The translations under genes and the position numbers were made by a program. 64,000 nucleotides of DNA from Modestobacter roseus (lineage in GTDB: Bacteria > Actinomycetota > Actinomycetes > Mycobacteriales > Geodermatophilaceae): assembly GCF_007994135.1 (NCBI RefSeq), contig NZ_VLKF01000001.1, positions 1,178,001 through 1,242,000 on the forward strand. Direction: 5' to 3'. The notes under the pieces are model-generated. The model worked only from the letters and a program-made list of their open reading frames with translations. It searched no databases and was not told the origin of the DNA. Shown one piece after another: positions 10,831-24,529 of the stretch (position 1 is the first letter of the stretch; each line of letters begins with the position of its first letter).

Positions 10831-11873
10831 CCGAGTGCGCGCCACCGCGGGAGGGGGGCGGTACCCGGCGGGTGCTGCTGGCCGTCCACACCGGGCGAGC
10901 CGACATCGTGGCGCTGGCCCGCGCCGCGGCCGCCCGGCTGGCCCGGGCCGGCTTCGTCGTCCGGGTGCTCGACGACGAGGCCGACGACCTGGACATCCCC
11001 GGAGCCGAGGTCTGCACGTTCGGTCCGCAGGCCGCTGAGGGCACCGAGATCGTCCTGGTCTTCGGTGGTGACGGCACGTTCCTGCGCGCCGCCGAGCTGG
11101 CCCGCTCCACCGATGCGGCGATCACCGGCGTCAACCTGGGCCGCGTCGGGTTCCTCGCCGAGACCGAGCCCGAGGCGGTCGAGGAGATGCTCGCCGCCGT
11201 CGAACGCTGCCAGTACGAGGTGGAGGAACGCCTGACGCTGGAGGCCACGGTCTTCGACGACGAGGGGCGGTCCGTCGGCGGCACCTGGGGGCTCAACGAG
11301 GTCTCGGTGGAGAAGGTGGAGCGCGCCCGGGTGCTCGACGTGGTCCTCGAGGTCGACGGGCACCCGCTCACCAGCTTCGGCTGCGACGGCGTGCTCTGCG
11401 CGACCCCGACGGGCTCCACCGCCTACGCGTTCTCCGCCGGGGGGCCGGTGGTGTGGCCCGACGTCGAGGCCCTGTTGCTGGTGCCGGCGAACGCGCACGC
11501 GCTGTTCTCCCGGCCCCTGGTCACCTCCCCGTCGTCCGTGCTGACCGTCGCCGTGCCGCACGACGGCGCCCGTGCCCGGGTCTCCGCCGACGGGCGGCGC
11601 CTGGTCGAGGTCCCCGACGGCGGCCGGGTCGAGGTGCGGCGCTCGGACCGGCCGGTGCGGATCGCCCGGGTCAACCCCACCTCCTTCGGCGACCGGCTGG
11701 TCGCCAAGTTCGGCCTCCCGGTCCGCGGCTTCCGCGACGCCCGCTCGCACGGACCCGGGCACGAGGCGCCGACCTCGCACCGCAACGTGCTGAGCCGGGA
11801 GATCAACACCGCCGACGGCCTCACCCGACGACCCGAGGGGGTGCGGAGTGGCGACGCGGACGGCGCGGCGTGA
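10827..11873 (+). CDS. nadK: NAD kinase
   Basis: 348 aa. It phosphorylates NAD to NADP. Diagnostic motifs: FGGDGTFLRAAE (residue 80), NLGRVGFLAE, LNEVSVEK (about 156) and ATPTGSTAYAFSAGGP (about 191). The GTG at 10827 overlaps the tlyA stop. The C-terminal 35 residues after RDARSHGPGH extend past the family core and overlap the start of recN by 26 bp. It belongs to the tlyA-nadK-recN operon. Confidence 0.96.
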   Translation: MTECAPPREGGGTRRVLLAVHTGRADIVALARAAAARLARAGFVVRVLDDEADDLDIPGAEVCTFGPQAAEGTEIVLVFGGDGTFLRAAELARSTDAAITGVNLGRVGFLAETEPEAVEEMLAAVERCQYEVEERLTLEATVFDDEGRSVGGTWGLNEVSVEKVERARVLDVVLEVDGHPLTSFGCDGVLCATPTGSTAYAFSAGGPVVWPDVEALLLVPANAHALFSRPLVTSPSSVLTVAVPHDGARARVSADGRRLVEVPDGGRVEVRRSDRPVRIARVNPTSFGDRLVAKFGLPVRGFRDARSHGPGHEAPTSHRNVLSREINTADGLTRRPEGVRSGDADGAA

Positions 11874-13629
11874 GCAGGCCGCTGCGGCCGCTCCCCGCAA
11901 CAGCGCCCTGACCGAGCTGCACATCCGTGGCCTGGGCTCGATCGACGACGTCACCCTGGACCTGGGGCCCGGGCTGACCGTGGTCACCGGGGAGACCGGC
12001 GCCGGCAAGACCATGGTCGTGACCGGCCTGACCCTGCTGTTCGGCGGCCGCGCGGACCCCGGCCGGGTGCGCGCCAACGGCCGGGCCAGCGTCGAGGGCC
12101 GGATCACCCTGCCGCCGGGCTCGCCGGTCTGGGACCGGGCCGCCGACGCCGGCGCCGAGCCCGACGAGGACGGCAGCCTGATCCTCGCCCGGACGATCAG
12201 CGCCGAGGGGCGGTCACGGGCCCACCTGGGCGGGCGCACCGTGCCGGTCGGTCTGGTCGCCGAGCTGTCGGAGGACCTGCTGGCCGTGCACGGGCAGACC
12301 GACCAGCTGCGGCTGACCCGTCCGGCCGAGCAGCGGCGCGCCCTGGACCGCTACGCCGGCGCGGCACACTTGACCCTCATCGAGGAGCACCGGGCCGCGT
12401 ACGCGCGGTGGCGCGAGCTGGCCGACGACCTGGACCGGCGGCGCAGCCAGGCACGGGAGCTGGCGCAGACCGCCGACGTGCTGCGGCACGGGCTGGAGGA
12501 GATCGCCGCCGTCAGCCCCGAGCCGGGTGAGGACGAGGCGCTCGACGCCCAGGCCAAGCGGCTCGGCGACGCCGATGCGTTGCGCGTGGTCGCCGACGAG
12601 GCGCGGATCGCGCTGGTCGGTGACGTCACCGGCGAGCTGGGCGGCGACGGCGGCTTCCCGGCCGACGCCACGGCGGCCCTGGCCACCGCCGAACGGGCGC
12701 TGGCCGCCTCCGACGACCCGTCGCTGGTGCTGCTGGCCCGCGACCTGGCCGACGCCGTCGCCGTGGTGTCCGACGTCGCCGTCCAGCTGGCCGGCTACGT
12801 CGCCGACCTGGACGCCGACCCGGCCCACCTGGCCGAGGTGCTGGACCGGCGGGCCGCGATCACCGCCCTGGTGCGCAAGTACGCCGAGCCGGGTGCCGGG
12901 CTGGCCGGGGTGCTGGCCTGGGCGGCCGACGCGCAGGAGCGGCTGGACCGGCTCGACGTCTCCGACGAGGCGCTCGAGCGGCTGGAGGCCGAGCGGGACG
13001 CCGCCCGTGCCGAGCTGGCCGCGCTGTCCACCCGGGTCACCGAGGGGCGCCGGGCCGCGGCCGACGGCTTCGCCGCCGAGGTGGGCACGGAGCTGGCCGG
13101 GCTGGCGATGAAGAGCGCGCAGGTGTCCTTCCGCATCGAGACCGACCCGGACCACCCCGGCGCCGACGGCGCGGACGAGGTGGTGCTGCTGCTGTCCGCG
13201 CACCCGGGCGCGCCCGCCAGGCCGGTGCACAAGGGGGCCTCCGGCGGTGAGCTGTCCCGGGTGATGCTGGCCATCGAGGTGGTGTTCGCGGGCGCCGACC
13301 CGGTGCCGGTGATGGTGTTCGACGAGGTCGACGCCGGCGTGGGCGGGCAGGCGGCCGGTGAGATCGGCGCCCGGCTGGCGCGGCTGGCCCGCGAGCACCA
13401 GGTCGTCGTCGTCACCCACCTGGCGCAGGTCGCCGCCTTCGCCGACACCCACGTCGTGGTGGACAAGGCGCCGGACTCCGGGGCGGGCATCACCGCCACC
13501 GACATCCACACCGTCGCCGACGAGGAGCGGGTGCGGGAGCTGGCCCGGATGCTGTCCGGGCTGGCCGACAGTGAGACCGGGCAGGCGCACGCCCGGGAGC
13601 TGCTGGCCGTGGCGGCCCAGCGGAACTGA
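11848..13629 (+). CDS. recN: DNA repair ATPase RecN
   Basis: 593 aa, a SMC-like double-strand-break repair protein. The Walker A motif GETGAGKT is near residue 48. Long Ala/Glu/Arg-rich coiled-coil segments run through about 160-230 and 310-410. The ABC signature GGELSRVMLAIEVVF is near 465, Walker B VMVFDEVDAGVGG near 487, then the D/H-loop VTHLAQVAAFAD. The GTG at 11848 lies inside the end of nadK. The divergence from the TetR gene downstream is tail to tail. Confidence 0.96.
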   Translation: MATRTARREQAAAAAPRNSALTELHIRGLGSIDDVTLDLGPGLTVVTGETGAGKTMVVTGLTLLFGGRADPGRVRANGRASVEGRITLPPGSPVWDRAADAGAEPDEDGSLILARTISAEGRSRAHLGGRTVPVGLVAELSEDLLAVHGQTDQLRLTRPAEQRRALDRYAGAAHLTLIEEHRAAYARWRELADDLDRRRSQARELAQTADVLRHGLEEIAAVSPEPGEDEALDAQAKRLGDADALRVVADEARIALVGDVTGELGGDGGFPADATAALATAERALAASDDPSLVLLARDLADAVAVVSDVAVQLAGYVADLDADPAHLAEVLDRRAAITALVRKYAEPGAGLAGVLAWAADAQERLDRLDVSDEALERLEAERDAARAELAALSTRVTEGRRAAADGFAAEVGTELAGLAMKSAQVSFRIETDPDHPGADGADEVVLLLSAHPGAPARPVHKGASGGELSRVMLAIEVVFAGADPVPVMVFDEVDAGVGGQAAGEIGARLARLAREHQVVVVTHLAQVAAFADTHVVVDKAPDSGAGITATDIHTVADEERVRELARMLSGLADSETGQAHARELLAVAAQRN

Positions 13630-13669
13630 GTCCCGCGGCCACCGGCCGCGCCGGGCGGGGCGCGCGGCG

Positions 13670-14559
13670 CTACCGGCGCTCGGCGTACCCGGCGAGGCCG
13701 GTCTGCAGCAGCGCCAGGCCCGCGCGGCCGCGGGCGCGGAGCTCGGCGACCAGCTCGGGGCCGGCGGCCCCCGCCAGCACCCGGTCGCGGGCCAGCTCCA
13801 GCAGGCCCGCGTACAGGCCCAGCACCGCGTGTGCGGCCAGCCACGGCTCGAGCCGGCCCGGCTCCGTCCCGGTCTCGACGGCGAACTCCGCGGCCAGGGC
13901 GTCGGTCAGCGCACCGAGGATCTCCCGTTCCCGCACCTGCAGGGTCCGCGAGCCGCGGATCACCCGGGCCATCTCGCCGACGCCGTCGGCGGCCTCCGCC
14001 GAGCCGAGCTGGCTGATCGCCGCCACGATGAACCCGCCGGCGGCCGCGGGGGCCGACAGGCCGGGGCGGCGCTGCCGGACGGCGTCCAGGAGCGCGCCGC
14101 GCATCGGCGGGTCGGCCTCGAAGACCAGCCCCTCCTTGACCGGGAAGTGGTTGAAGACGGTCTTCTCCACCACACCCGCGCGCTGGGCGATCTCCTGCAC
14201 GCTCACGGCGTCGAAGCCACGCTCGGCGAACAGCCCGGCCGCGGCGTCGACGATCTCCTCGCGGGTCTGCTGGCGGCGCAGCTCCCGCTTGTTCGGCCCG
14301 CCGCGCCCGCGCCGCCGGGAGGGCCGGCGACCGGGCTCCGTGACGACGTCGGCCGGTGGCGCGGGGGCGGGCGGCGCGGCGGGGACGGCGCGGGGCTCGC
14401 CGGCGCCGGCGGGGCGAACGCCACCACCCGTGCACCGGGACCGGCGTCCTCCGCACCGGGGTCGGCGGCCTGAGCCGTGCCGACCCGGTCGAGAGCGGTG
14501 TCGTGCAGGACGGTCGCTGTACCCCGGCTCGCGGAGGCCCCTCCAGTCACAGCAGCCAC
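13670..14559 (-). CDS. TetR-family regulator with interrupted reading frame
   Basis: The C-terminal frame (13670 upward) encodes a TetR repressor. The helix-turn-helix SVQEIAQRAGVVEKTVFNHF is followed by a ligand domain ending LLQTGLAGYAERR. The first helix of the DNA-binding domain (RRQQTREEIVDAAAGLFAERGFDAV) is encoded in the same frame upstream of the first GTG (14206), so 14206 cannot be the true start. From 14206 to the upstream stop at 14563 this frame has no ATG, GTG or TTG, only CTG codons (for example 14281). A plausible start, ATG at 14559, lies in a different frame that would join if one base were missing between about 14290 and 14430. Either this is a frameshifted gene (real or sequencing error) or CTG is used. 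It is divergent from steA. Confidence 0.7.
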
Positions 14560-14648
14560 GCTAGTGACGGGCCGGTCCCGTCCCCGGACAACGACACCCG
14601 GCGTGATCGTGGGCGTGTCGCGCCGTCCGCCGTGGCGTTCACCATGTG

Positions 14649-14658
14649 TGACCGGTCA
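14649..14658. promoter_or_regulatory. Candidate TetR operator between TetR and steA
   Basis: TGACCGGTCA is a perfect 10-bp palindrome. It sits inside a wider inverted repeat (GTTCACC near 14636 and GGTGAAC near 14684). Its position in the divergent promoter region makes it a reasonable operator for the adjacent TetR protein. This is inference only. Confidence 0.35.
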
Positions 14659-14704
14659 GTGACGATCGCGCGTCGGTCATCGGTGAACAGCACGCCATGG
14701 GAGC

Positions 14705-15898
14705 ATGAAGCGCATGCGCATCGGCACCCTGCGGCGCGGACGGGCGTCCTCGACCGGACCCGGCGTGGCCGGCACCGTCCGGCTCGATCACCGGACCAAG
14801 AACCTCACCAAGCGGCTGCGGCCCGGTGAGATCGCCGTCATCGACCACGCCGACGTCGACCGGGTGAGCGCCGACTCGCTGGTCGCCGCGAAGGTCGCCG
14901 CAGTGGTCAACGCCGCCCCGAGCACCACCGGCCGCTACCCGAACCTGGGCCCCGGGATCCTCGTCGAGGCCGGCATCCCGCTGATCGACGGGGTGGGCAA
15001 GGAGGTCTTCGACACCCTCCAGGAGGGCACGCACGCCCGCGTCGACGGCAACCGGCTGCTCGTCGGGGAGACCGTGGTCGCCGAGGGGGTCGAGCAGACC
15101 CAGGAGACCGTCGACGCGGCGATGGCCGAGGCCCGGGCCGGGCTCTCCACCCAGCTCGAGGCGTTCGCCGCCAACACCATGGAGTACATGAAGCGCGAGC
15201 GTGCGCTGCTCCTCGACGGCGTCGGCGTGCCCGACGTCCGGACCCGGATCGAGGGCCGGCACGCGCTGGTCGTCGTCCGCGGGTACGACTACAAGGAGGA
15301 CCTGGCGGCGCTGCGGTCCTACATCCGCGACTACCGGCCGGTGCTCATCGGGGTCGACGGCGGGGCCGACGCGATCCGCGAGGCCGGCTACCAGCCGGAC
15401 ATGATCATCGGCGACATGGACTCGGTCAGTGACGACGTCCTGCGCTGCGGCGCCGAGGTCGTGGTGCACGCCTACGCCGACGGGCGGGCCCCCGGGCTCC
15501 AGCGGGTGCTCGACCTCGGGGTCGAGGCCATCACCTTCCCGGCCTCGGCGACCAGTGAGGACATCGCCATGCTGCTGGCCGACGAGAAGGGCGCCTCGCT
15601 CATCGTCGCCGTCGGCACGCACGCCACGCTGGTCGAGTTCCTGGACAAGGGCCGCGGCGGCATGGCCTCCACCTTCCTCACCCGGCTGCGACTGGGCGGC
15701 AAGCTCGTCGACGCCAAGGGGGTGAGCCGGCTCTACCGCAGCCGGATCTCCACCCTCGCACTCACCCTGCTGGTCCTCGCCGCGCTGGCCTCGATCGTGG
15801 CGGCCATGGCCGTCTCGACCGCCGGCCGGGTGTACCTGGACCTGCTCATCGACCAATGGGACAGCTTCGTGTTCTGGCTGGAGAACCTCTTCTCGTGA
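14705..15898 (+). CDS. steA: Cytokinetic-ring protein SteA
   Basis: 397 aa. A thiamin-pyrophosphokinase-like core is seen at about 214-245 (LIGVDGGADAIREAG, IIGDMDSVSDD), and one transmembrane helix near 347-370 precedes a short tail. This is the architecture of actinobacterial SteA, which with SteB acts at the division site in Corynebacterium (established for that genus). The start ATG follows GGGAGC. It opens a long overlapping operon of envelope genes. The next gene starts in its stop codon (GTGA). Confidence 0.88.
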   Translation: MKRMRIGTLRRGRASSTGPGVAGTVRLDHRTKNLTKRLRPGEIAVIDHADVDRVSADSLVAAKVAAVVNAAPSTTGRYPNLGPGILVEAGIPLIDGVGKEVFDTLQEGTHARVDGNRLLVGETVVAEGVEQTQETVDAAMAEARAGLSTQLEAFAANTMEYMKRERALLLDGVGVPDVRTRIEGRHALVVVRGYDYKEDLAALRSYIRDYRPVLIGVDGGADAIREAGYQPDMIIGDMDSVSDDVLRCGAEVVVHAYADGRAPGLQRVLDLGVEAITFPASATSEDIAMLLADEKGASLIVAVGTHATLVEFLDKGRGGMASTFLTRLRLGGKLVDAKGVSRLYRSRISTLALTLLVLAALASIVAAMAVSTAGRVYLDLLIDQWDSFVFWLENLFS

Positions 15899-16848
15899 TC
15901 GACTTCCGCTACCACCTGGTCTCGCTGATCGCGGTGTTCCTCGCCGTCGCGCTGGGCATCGTGATCGGCACGACCCAGCTCAACGGGCCGGTGCTGACCA
16001 ACCTGCAGAACCAGGTGAGCCAGCTGCAGGAGGACAAGCGGGCCCTGGAGGACCAGACCCAGGGGCTGCAGGCCCAGCTCGACGACGACGGCGGTTTCGA
16101 CGAGGCGGTCGGGCCGGTGCTGGTGGCCGACCGGCTGGCCGGGAGCAGCGTGCTGCTGGTCATCGCCGGCGGCGACGTCGACCCCGAGGTGGTCGAGGGC
16201 GTGACCGCACTGCTGGGCAGCGCCGGCGCCACCGTCACCGGCACGGTCCGGCTGACCGACACCTACGCCGACCCCGCCACCACGTCCGGTCTGGAGAGCT
16301 ACGTGACCGGACCGGGGCTGCCGGCCGGGGTCGTGCCCGCGGAGACCGGCGACGCCGGCGAGCTCCTCGCATCCGTGCTGGCCCAGGTGCTGATGGTGCC
16401 CGGCGAGGGCGACGACGGCGCCGGCGTCCCGCCGGACACGACCGCCACCGCCCAGGTGCTCGCCGGCCTCGAGGAGCTCGGGGTGCTCAGCCGGGACACC
16501 AGCTCGGTCAGCCCGGCCGAGTACGCGGTGGTCCTGACCAGCGGCGCGGTCGAGGGCGAGGACGCCGACGTGCGGACGACAGCGCTGGTCGAGCTGGCCA
16601 CCGCGCTGGACGCCGCCGGGGCCGGGGCCGTCGTCGCCGGTGACCCCGTCGCGGCCGAGGACGGTGGGCTGATCGCCGCGATCCGGGCCGACGCCGGGGC
16701 CAGCGACAACGTCTCCACCGTCGACAACGTCACCGCGGCCGCAGGCCGGATCGCGACGGTCCTCGCGCTGGTGGCCGAGGGTGCGGGCACGTCGGGGCAG
16801 TACGGGGCGGGCGAGGACGCCCAGCCGGTGCCGGCACCGGTCTCGTGA
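15895..16848 (+). CDS. steB: SteB / MctB-like membrane-anchored protein
   Basis: 317 aa. The N-terminal FRYHLVSLIAVFLAVALGIV is a transmembrane anchor (residues 3-25). A coiled coil follows (LQNQVSQLQEDKRALEDQTQ), then an extracytoplasmic Ala/Val/Gly-rich domain. It matches the family that includes mycobacterial Rv1698 (MctB, linked to copper export) and corynebacterial SteB, which is encoded next to SteA. The GTG start at 15895 overlaps the steA stop. Position argues for the division role. The copper role is known only for the mycobacterial member. Confidence 0.85.
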   Translation: MIDFRYHLVSLIAVFLAVALGIVIGTTQLNGPVLTNLQNQVSQLQEDKRALEDQTQGLQAQLDDDGGFDEAVGPVLVADRLAGSSVLLVIAGGDVDPEVVEGVTALLGSAGATVTGTVRLTDTYADPATTSGLESYVTGPGLPAGVVPAETGDAGELLASVLAQVLMVPGEGDDGAGVPPDTTATAQVLAGLEELGVLSRDTSSVSPAEYAVVLTSGAVEGEDADVRTTALVELATALDAAGAGAVVAGDPVAAEDGGLIAAIRADAGASDNVSTVDNVTAAAGRIATVLALVAEGAGTSGQYGAGEDAQPVPAPVS

Positions 16849-17681
16849 GCCCCCGGGGACAGCTCACCCGGGCGGCGGCCGGGGCGCTCGCGGCCCGTGC
16901 CGGCCTGGCCGGCGCCGCGGCGCTCACCGCCCGGCCGGCCGGTGCCCGCTGGCGGCGCACCAACTACGCCGGGCGGCCGGTGACGCTGCTCGGTGGTCCG
17001 GTGCTGGCCGCCGCGGCGACCGGCACCGCCGTGGCCGGCGCGCCCGCCGGGCAGCGGGCGGCCGCGTTCGTCGTCGGTACGGCCGCGGGCCTCGTCGGCG
17101 GGTACGACGACCTCGCCGGCGCCCGGCCGGAGCAGGCCCGGGACAAGGGGCTGGCCGGTCACCTGGCGGCGCTGCGCGCCGGCCGGGTGTCCGCCGGCGC
17201 GGTGAAGGTCGCCGGGATCGGCGCGGCGGCGGCGGTCGCCGCGGCGCTGACCCGCCGGGGCACGGGAGCCGGTGCGCTCGTCGACGGCGTGCTCACCACC
17301 GGGCTGGTCGCGGGGACGGCGAACCTGGTCAACCTGCTCGACCTGCGCCCCGGCCGCGCCGGCAAGGCCGCCGTGCTGCTGGGCTCGGCCACAATCGGCG
17401 GGCCCGCCGGCGGGCTCGTCGCCGGCCCGCTGGGCGCCACCCTCGGCGTGCTGCCGGCCGACCTCGGCGAGCGGGTCATGCTCGGTGACTGCGGCGCCAA
17501 CGCGGTCGGGGCGCTGCTGGGGCTCCGCCTGGCCGCGCTGCCCGGGCGACCGCTGCGGGCCGGCCTGCTCACCGGCGTCGCCGCCCTCACCCTGGCCAGC
17601 GAGAAGGTCAGCTTCACCCGTGTCATCGAGGCCACCCCGGGGCTGCGCGAGCTGGACCGGCTCGGCCGACGACGGGCGTGA
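16845..17681 (+). CDS. MraY/WecA-like membrane protein
   Basis: 278 aa with several Ala/Gly/Leu-rich membrane segments. NLVNLLDLRPGRAGK (about 160-174) and LGDCGANAVGALLG (about 213-226) resemble the conserved cytoplasmic loops of polyprenyl-phosphate phosphoglycosyl transferases (N-x-x-N-x-x-D and G-D-x-G-A-N). It is shorter and more degenerate than true MraY, so catalytic activity is uncertain. GTG start overlapping steB. The position between steB and murJ supports a role in lipid-linked envelope precursors. Confidence 0.7.
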   Translation: MSPRGQLTRAAAGALAARAGLAGAAALTARPAGARWRRTNYAGRPVTLLGGPVLAAAATGTAVAGAPAGQRAAAFVVGTAAGLVGGYDDLAGARPEQARDKGLAGHLAALRAGRVSAGAVKVAGIGAAAAVAAALTRRGTGAGALVDGVLTTGLVAGTANLVNLLDLRPGRAGKAAVLLGSATIGGPAGGLVAGPLGATLGVLPADLGERVMLGDCGANAVGALLGLRLAALPGRPLRAGLLTGVAALTLASEKVSFTRVIEATPGLRELDRLGRRRA

Positions 17682-19309
17682 GCGCCCGCCGGGTCGCACA
17701 GGGGGTGGCAGGGGCGGCGCTGCTGATCTCGGCGCTGACCCTGCTGGCGCGGGTGGCCGGCTTCGGCCGGACGGTGGTGTTCACCAACGCGGTAGGCGCG
17801 GACTCCACCGGTGACACGTACCTGGCCGCCAACAACGTCCCGAACATCGTCTTCGAGGTGGTCGCCGGCGGTGCGCTGGCCAGCCTCGTGGTGCCCATGC
17901 TGGCCGGTGGCATCGCGGCGGGCGACCGCGAGCAGGTGCGCCGCACGGCCTCGGCGCTGCTCGGCTGGACCCTGCTGCTGCTGGTCCCGCTGGCGGTGCT
18001 GCTCGCGGTCCTGGCGCACCCGATCGCGACGCTGCTGCTCGGCGGTGACGCCGGGGACCCGGCGAAGGTCGACCTCGCCGCCCGCTTCCTGGTCGTCTTC
18101 GCGCCCCAGGTGGTCCTGTACGGCATCGGGATCGTGCTCACCGGCGTGCTGCAGGCGCACCGGCGGTTCGCCGGCCCGGCGATCGCGCCACTGCTCAGCT
18201 CCGTCGTCGTGGCCACGGCCTACCTCCTCTTCGCCGCCCTGGGCGGCAGCCGGGACGTCGACACCCTCTCCACGCCCGCCGAGCTGGTGCTCGGGGTCGG
18301 CACGACGCTCGGCGTGGTGGCGCTGGCCCTGTCGCTGCTCGTACCGATGCGTGGGCTGGGGCTACGGCTGCGCCCGTCGCTGCGGTTCCCGGTCGGTGCG
18401 GCCCCGCGGGTGCGCCGGCTGGCGCTGGCCGGGGTGCTGACCCTGGCCGGGCAGCAGCTGGTCGCGGTGGTGGCGATCCGGCTGGCCAACACCGACGCCC
18501 CGGACGGCACCCAGGTCGTCTACTTCGCCGGGCTGACGCTGTTCCTGCTGCCGTGGGCGGCGGTCGCCGTCCCCCTGGCCACCTCGGTCTACCCGGGCCT
18601 CAGCGAGGCCGCCGAGCGGGGTGACGAGCCGGCGTACCGCCGGTCCCTGGCGCCGGCCGCCGTGCTGGTCCTCGTCGGGTCGGCGGTCGCCGCGGCCGGG
18701 CTGGTCGCCGTCTCCGGCCCGATGGCCCGGGTCTTCCTCGCCTCCGGCGACGACGGCGGGAGCGCGATCGCCCTGCAACCGGCGATCGCGGCCTTCGCCC
18801 CGGGGCTGCTCGGCTACGGCCTGGTCGCGCTGCTGTCCCGGGCGCTCTACGCCCGCGGGCTCTGGCGCGCGCCGACCGCCTGCGTGGCCGGCGGGTGGCT
18901 GGTCGCGGTCGCGGCCGACCTCGTCCTCTCCGCCGCGCTGCCCTCGGGTGACCGTGCGTTCGCGCTGGCCGCCGGGCACACGGTGGGGGTGACCGTGGCC
19001 GGACTGGCGCTGCTGGTGGTCACCGCCCGGGTGGCCGGCCCCGGCGTCCTCGACGGCCTGCCGCGGACCGGGGGACCGGCCGTCGTCGCCGCCGTCGTGG
19101 CCGGCGCCGCGGGACTGCTCACCGCCCGGGCACTGGGCGCCGACCCGGTGCCCGGCGGCCTGGCCGCCGCGCTCGGCGCCGGCGTCGCCGCGGGTGCCGT
19201 GGTGCTGGTGGTCGCCGGTGCGATCATCATGGGCACCGCCCGGGGGCCGCTGCTCGCGGCCGTGGCCGGGCTGCGCGGACCGGTGCGGCAGGAGGCGACC
19301 CATGGCTGA
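17678..19309 (+). CDS. murJ: MurJ-like lipid II flippase
   Basis: 543 aa with about 14 hydrophobic helices. The N-terminal AALLISALTLLARVAGFGRTVVF and the YLAANNVPNIVFEVVAGGAL motif are typical of the MviN/MurJ family, which translocates lipid II. The C-terminus ends after the last helix without the pseudokinase extension seen in mycobacterial MviN. GTG start overlapping the previous stop. The gene overlaps the glycosyltransferase start by 8 bp. An actinobacterium may carry a second MurJ near the origin, so this one could be a paralogue. Confidence 0.85.
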   Translation: MSARRVAQGVAGAALLISALTLLARVAGFGRTVVFTNAVGADSTGDTYLAANNVPNIVFEVVAGGALASLVVPMLAGGIAAGDREQVRRTASALLGWTLLLLVPLAVLLAVLAHPIATLLLGGDAGDPAKVDLAARFLVVFAPQVVLYGIGIVLTGVLQAHRRFAGPAIAPLLSSVVVATAYLLFAALGGSRDVDTLSTPAELVLGVGTTLGVVALALSLLVPMRGLGLRLRPSLRFPVGAAPRVRRLALAGVLTLAGQQLVAVVAIRLANTDAPDGTQVVYFAGLTLFLLPWAAVAVPLATSVYPGLSEAAERGDEPAYRRSLAPAAVLVLVGSAVAAAGLVAVSGPMARVFLASGDDGGSAIALQPAIAAFAPGLLGYGLVALLSRALYARGLWRAPTACVAGGWLVAVAADLVLSAALPSGDRAFALAAGHTVGVTVAGLALLVVTARVAGPGVLDGLPRTGGPAVVAAVVAGAAGLLTARALGADPVPGGLAAALGAGVAAGAVVLVVAGAIIMGTARGPLLAAVAGLRGPVRQEATHG

Positions 19310-20457
19310 GACGCAGGCACCCCCACTGGCCGACCGGCGGATCGCCGAGGTCCTCGCCACCAGCACCGGCGGCGTCGGCACCCACCTGCGCTCCCTGCTG
19401 GCCCCGCTCGGGCAGGCCGGTGCCTCCGTGCGCGTGTGCGGGCCGCAGGCCACCGAGGAGCTGTTCGACTTCACCGGTACCGGTGCCGACTTCCGCCCGG
19501 TCGGCATCTCCGCCGGCCTGGACCCCGCCGCCGACCTGCGCGCCGTGCTGGCGCTGGGCCGCGCGACCGCCGGCGCCGACCTGGTGCACGCCCACGGCCT
19601 GCGGGCTGGGCTGGTCGCCGCGGCGGCCCGCCGGCTGACCGGGCAGCGCCGCCGCCCGCTCGTGCTGACCCTGCACAACGCGCTCCCCGAGGGCGGCGGG
19701 CTGCGCCGCCGGGTGCTGCAGGTGGCGGAGCGGGCGACCATCCGCGGCGCCGACGTCGTGCTGGCCGCCTCCGGTGACCTCGCCGACAACGCCCGCCGGC
19801 TCGGTGCCCGCGACGTCCGGGTCGCCCCGGTGGCCGCGCCCCCGCTGCCGGCGCCGCAGCGCCCCGGCCGGAGGTGCGCCGGGAGGTGGGCCTGGAGGAC
19901 GACAGCCGCCCGCTGGTGGTCGCCATCGGCCGCCTGCACCCGCAGAAGGGCTACGACGTGCTGCTCGACGCCGTGGCCCGCTGGGTCGCCGACCCGCGGC
20001 TGCAGCCGGCGCCGCTGGTGGCGATCGCCGGCGACGGCCCGCTGCACGAGGAGCTCGCCGCCCGGATCCGGGCCGAGCAGCTGCCGGTCACCCTGCTGGG
20101 CCGCCGCACCGACGTCGCCGACCTGCTCGGCGCCGCCGACGTCTGCGTGCTGCCCTCGGTGTGGGAGGCCCGGTCGCTCACCGCCCAGGAGGCGCTGCGG
20201 GCCGGCACGCCGCTGGTCGCCTCCCGGGTGGGCGGCATCCCGGAGCTGGTGGGCGACGCCGCCGAACTCGTGCCGGTCGGGGACGCCGAGGCGCTCGCCG
20301 AGGCCGTCACGCGGGTGCTCACCGAACCGGCCCGGACCGCCCGGCTGGGCGCCGACGGGCCGCGCCAGGCCGCGACCTGGCCCGACGAGGCGGCCACCGC
20401 GGCCCAGCTGGTGACGCTGTACCGGGAGCTGCTCGCCGACCCGCCGGGGCGGCGCGG

Positions 20458-20461
<4 letters not shown>
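19302..20461 (+). pseudogene. Family 4 glycosyltransferase, split by a single-base frameshift
   Basis: Two halves of one GT-B enzyme lie in different frames. The ATG at 19302 opens the acceptor domain (VLATSTGGVGTHLRSLLAPL, VHAHGLRAGL, LTLHNALP), in frame to about 19860. From about 19870 the donor domain continues in another frame (REVGLEDDSRPLVVAIGRLH, QKGYDVLLDA, LPSVWEARSLTAQEAL, GGIPELVGDAAELVP). The total length of 1160 nt is one base short of a whole number of codons, so one missing base near 19860-19875, in a C/G-rich run, explains the break. Without it the enzyme would be about 386 aa. It could be a sequence error or a recent mutation, since both halves keep good codon use and the downstream gene is still coupled by GTGA. 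Confidence 0.85.

Positions 20462-24528
<4,067 letters not shown>

Positions 24529-24529
<1 letters not shown>

Noticed and set aside
12214..13590. 458-codon antisense frame opposite recN
   Set aside because: Composition is typical of antisense frames in high-GC genes, and recN is intact on the other strand.
19850..19880. Programmed ribosomal frameshift in the glycosyltransferase
   Set aside because: No slippery heptamer or downstream pseudoknot was recognised. A one-base deletion or sequence error is simpler.
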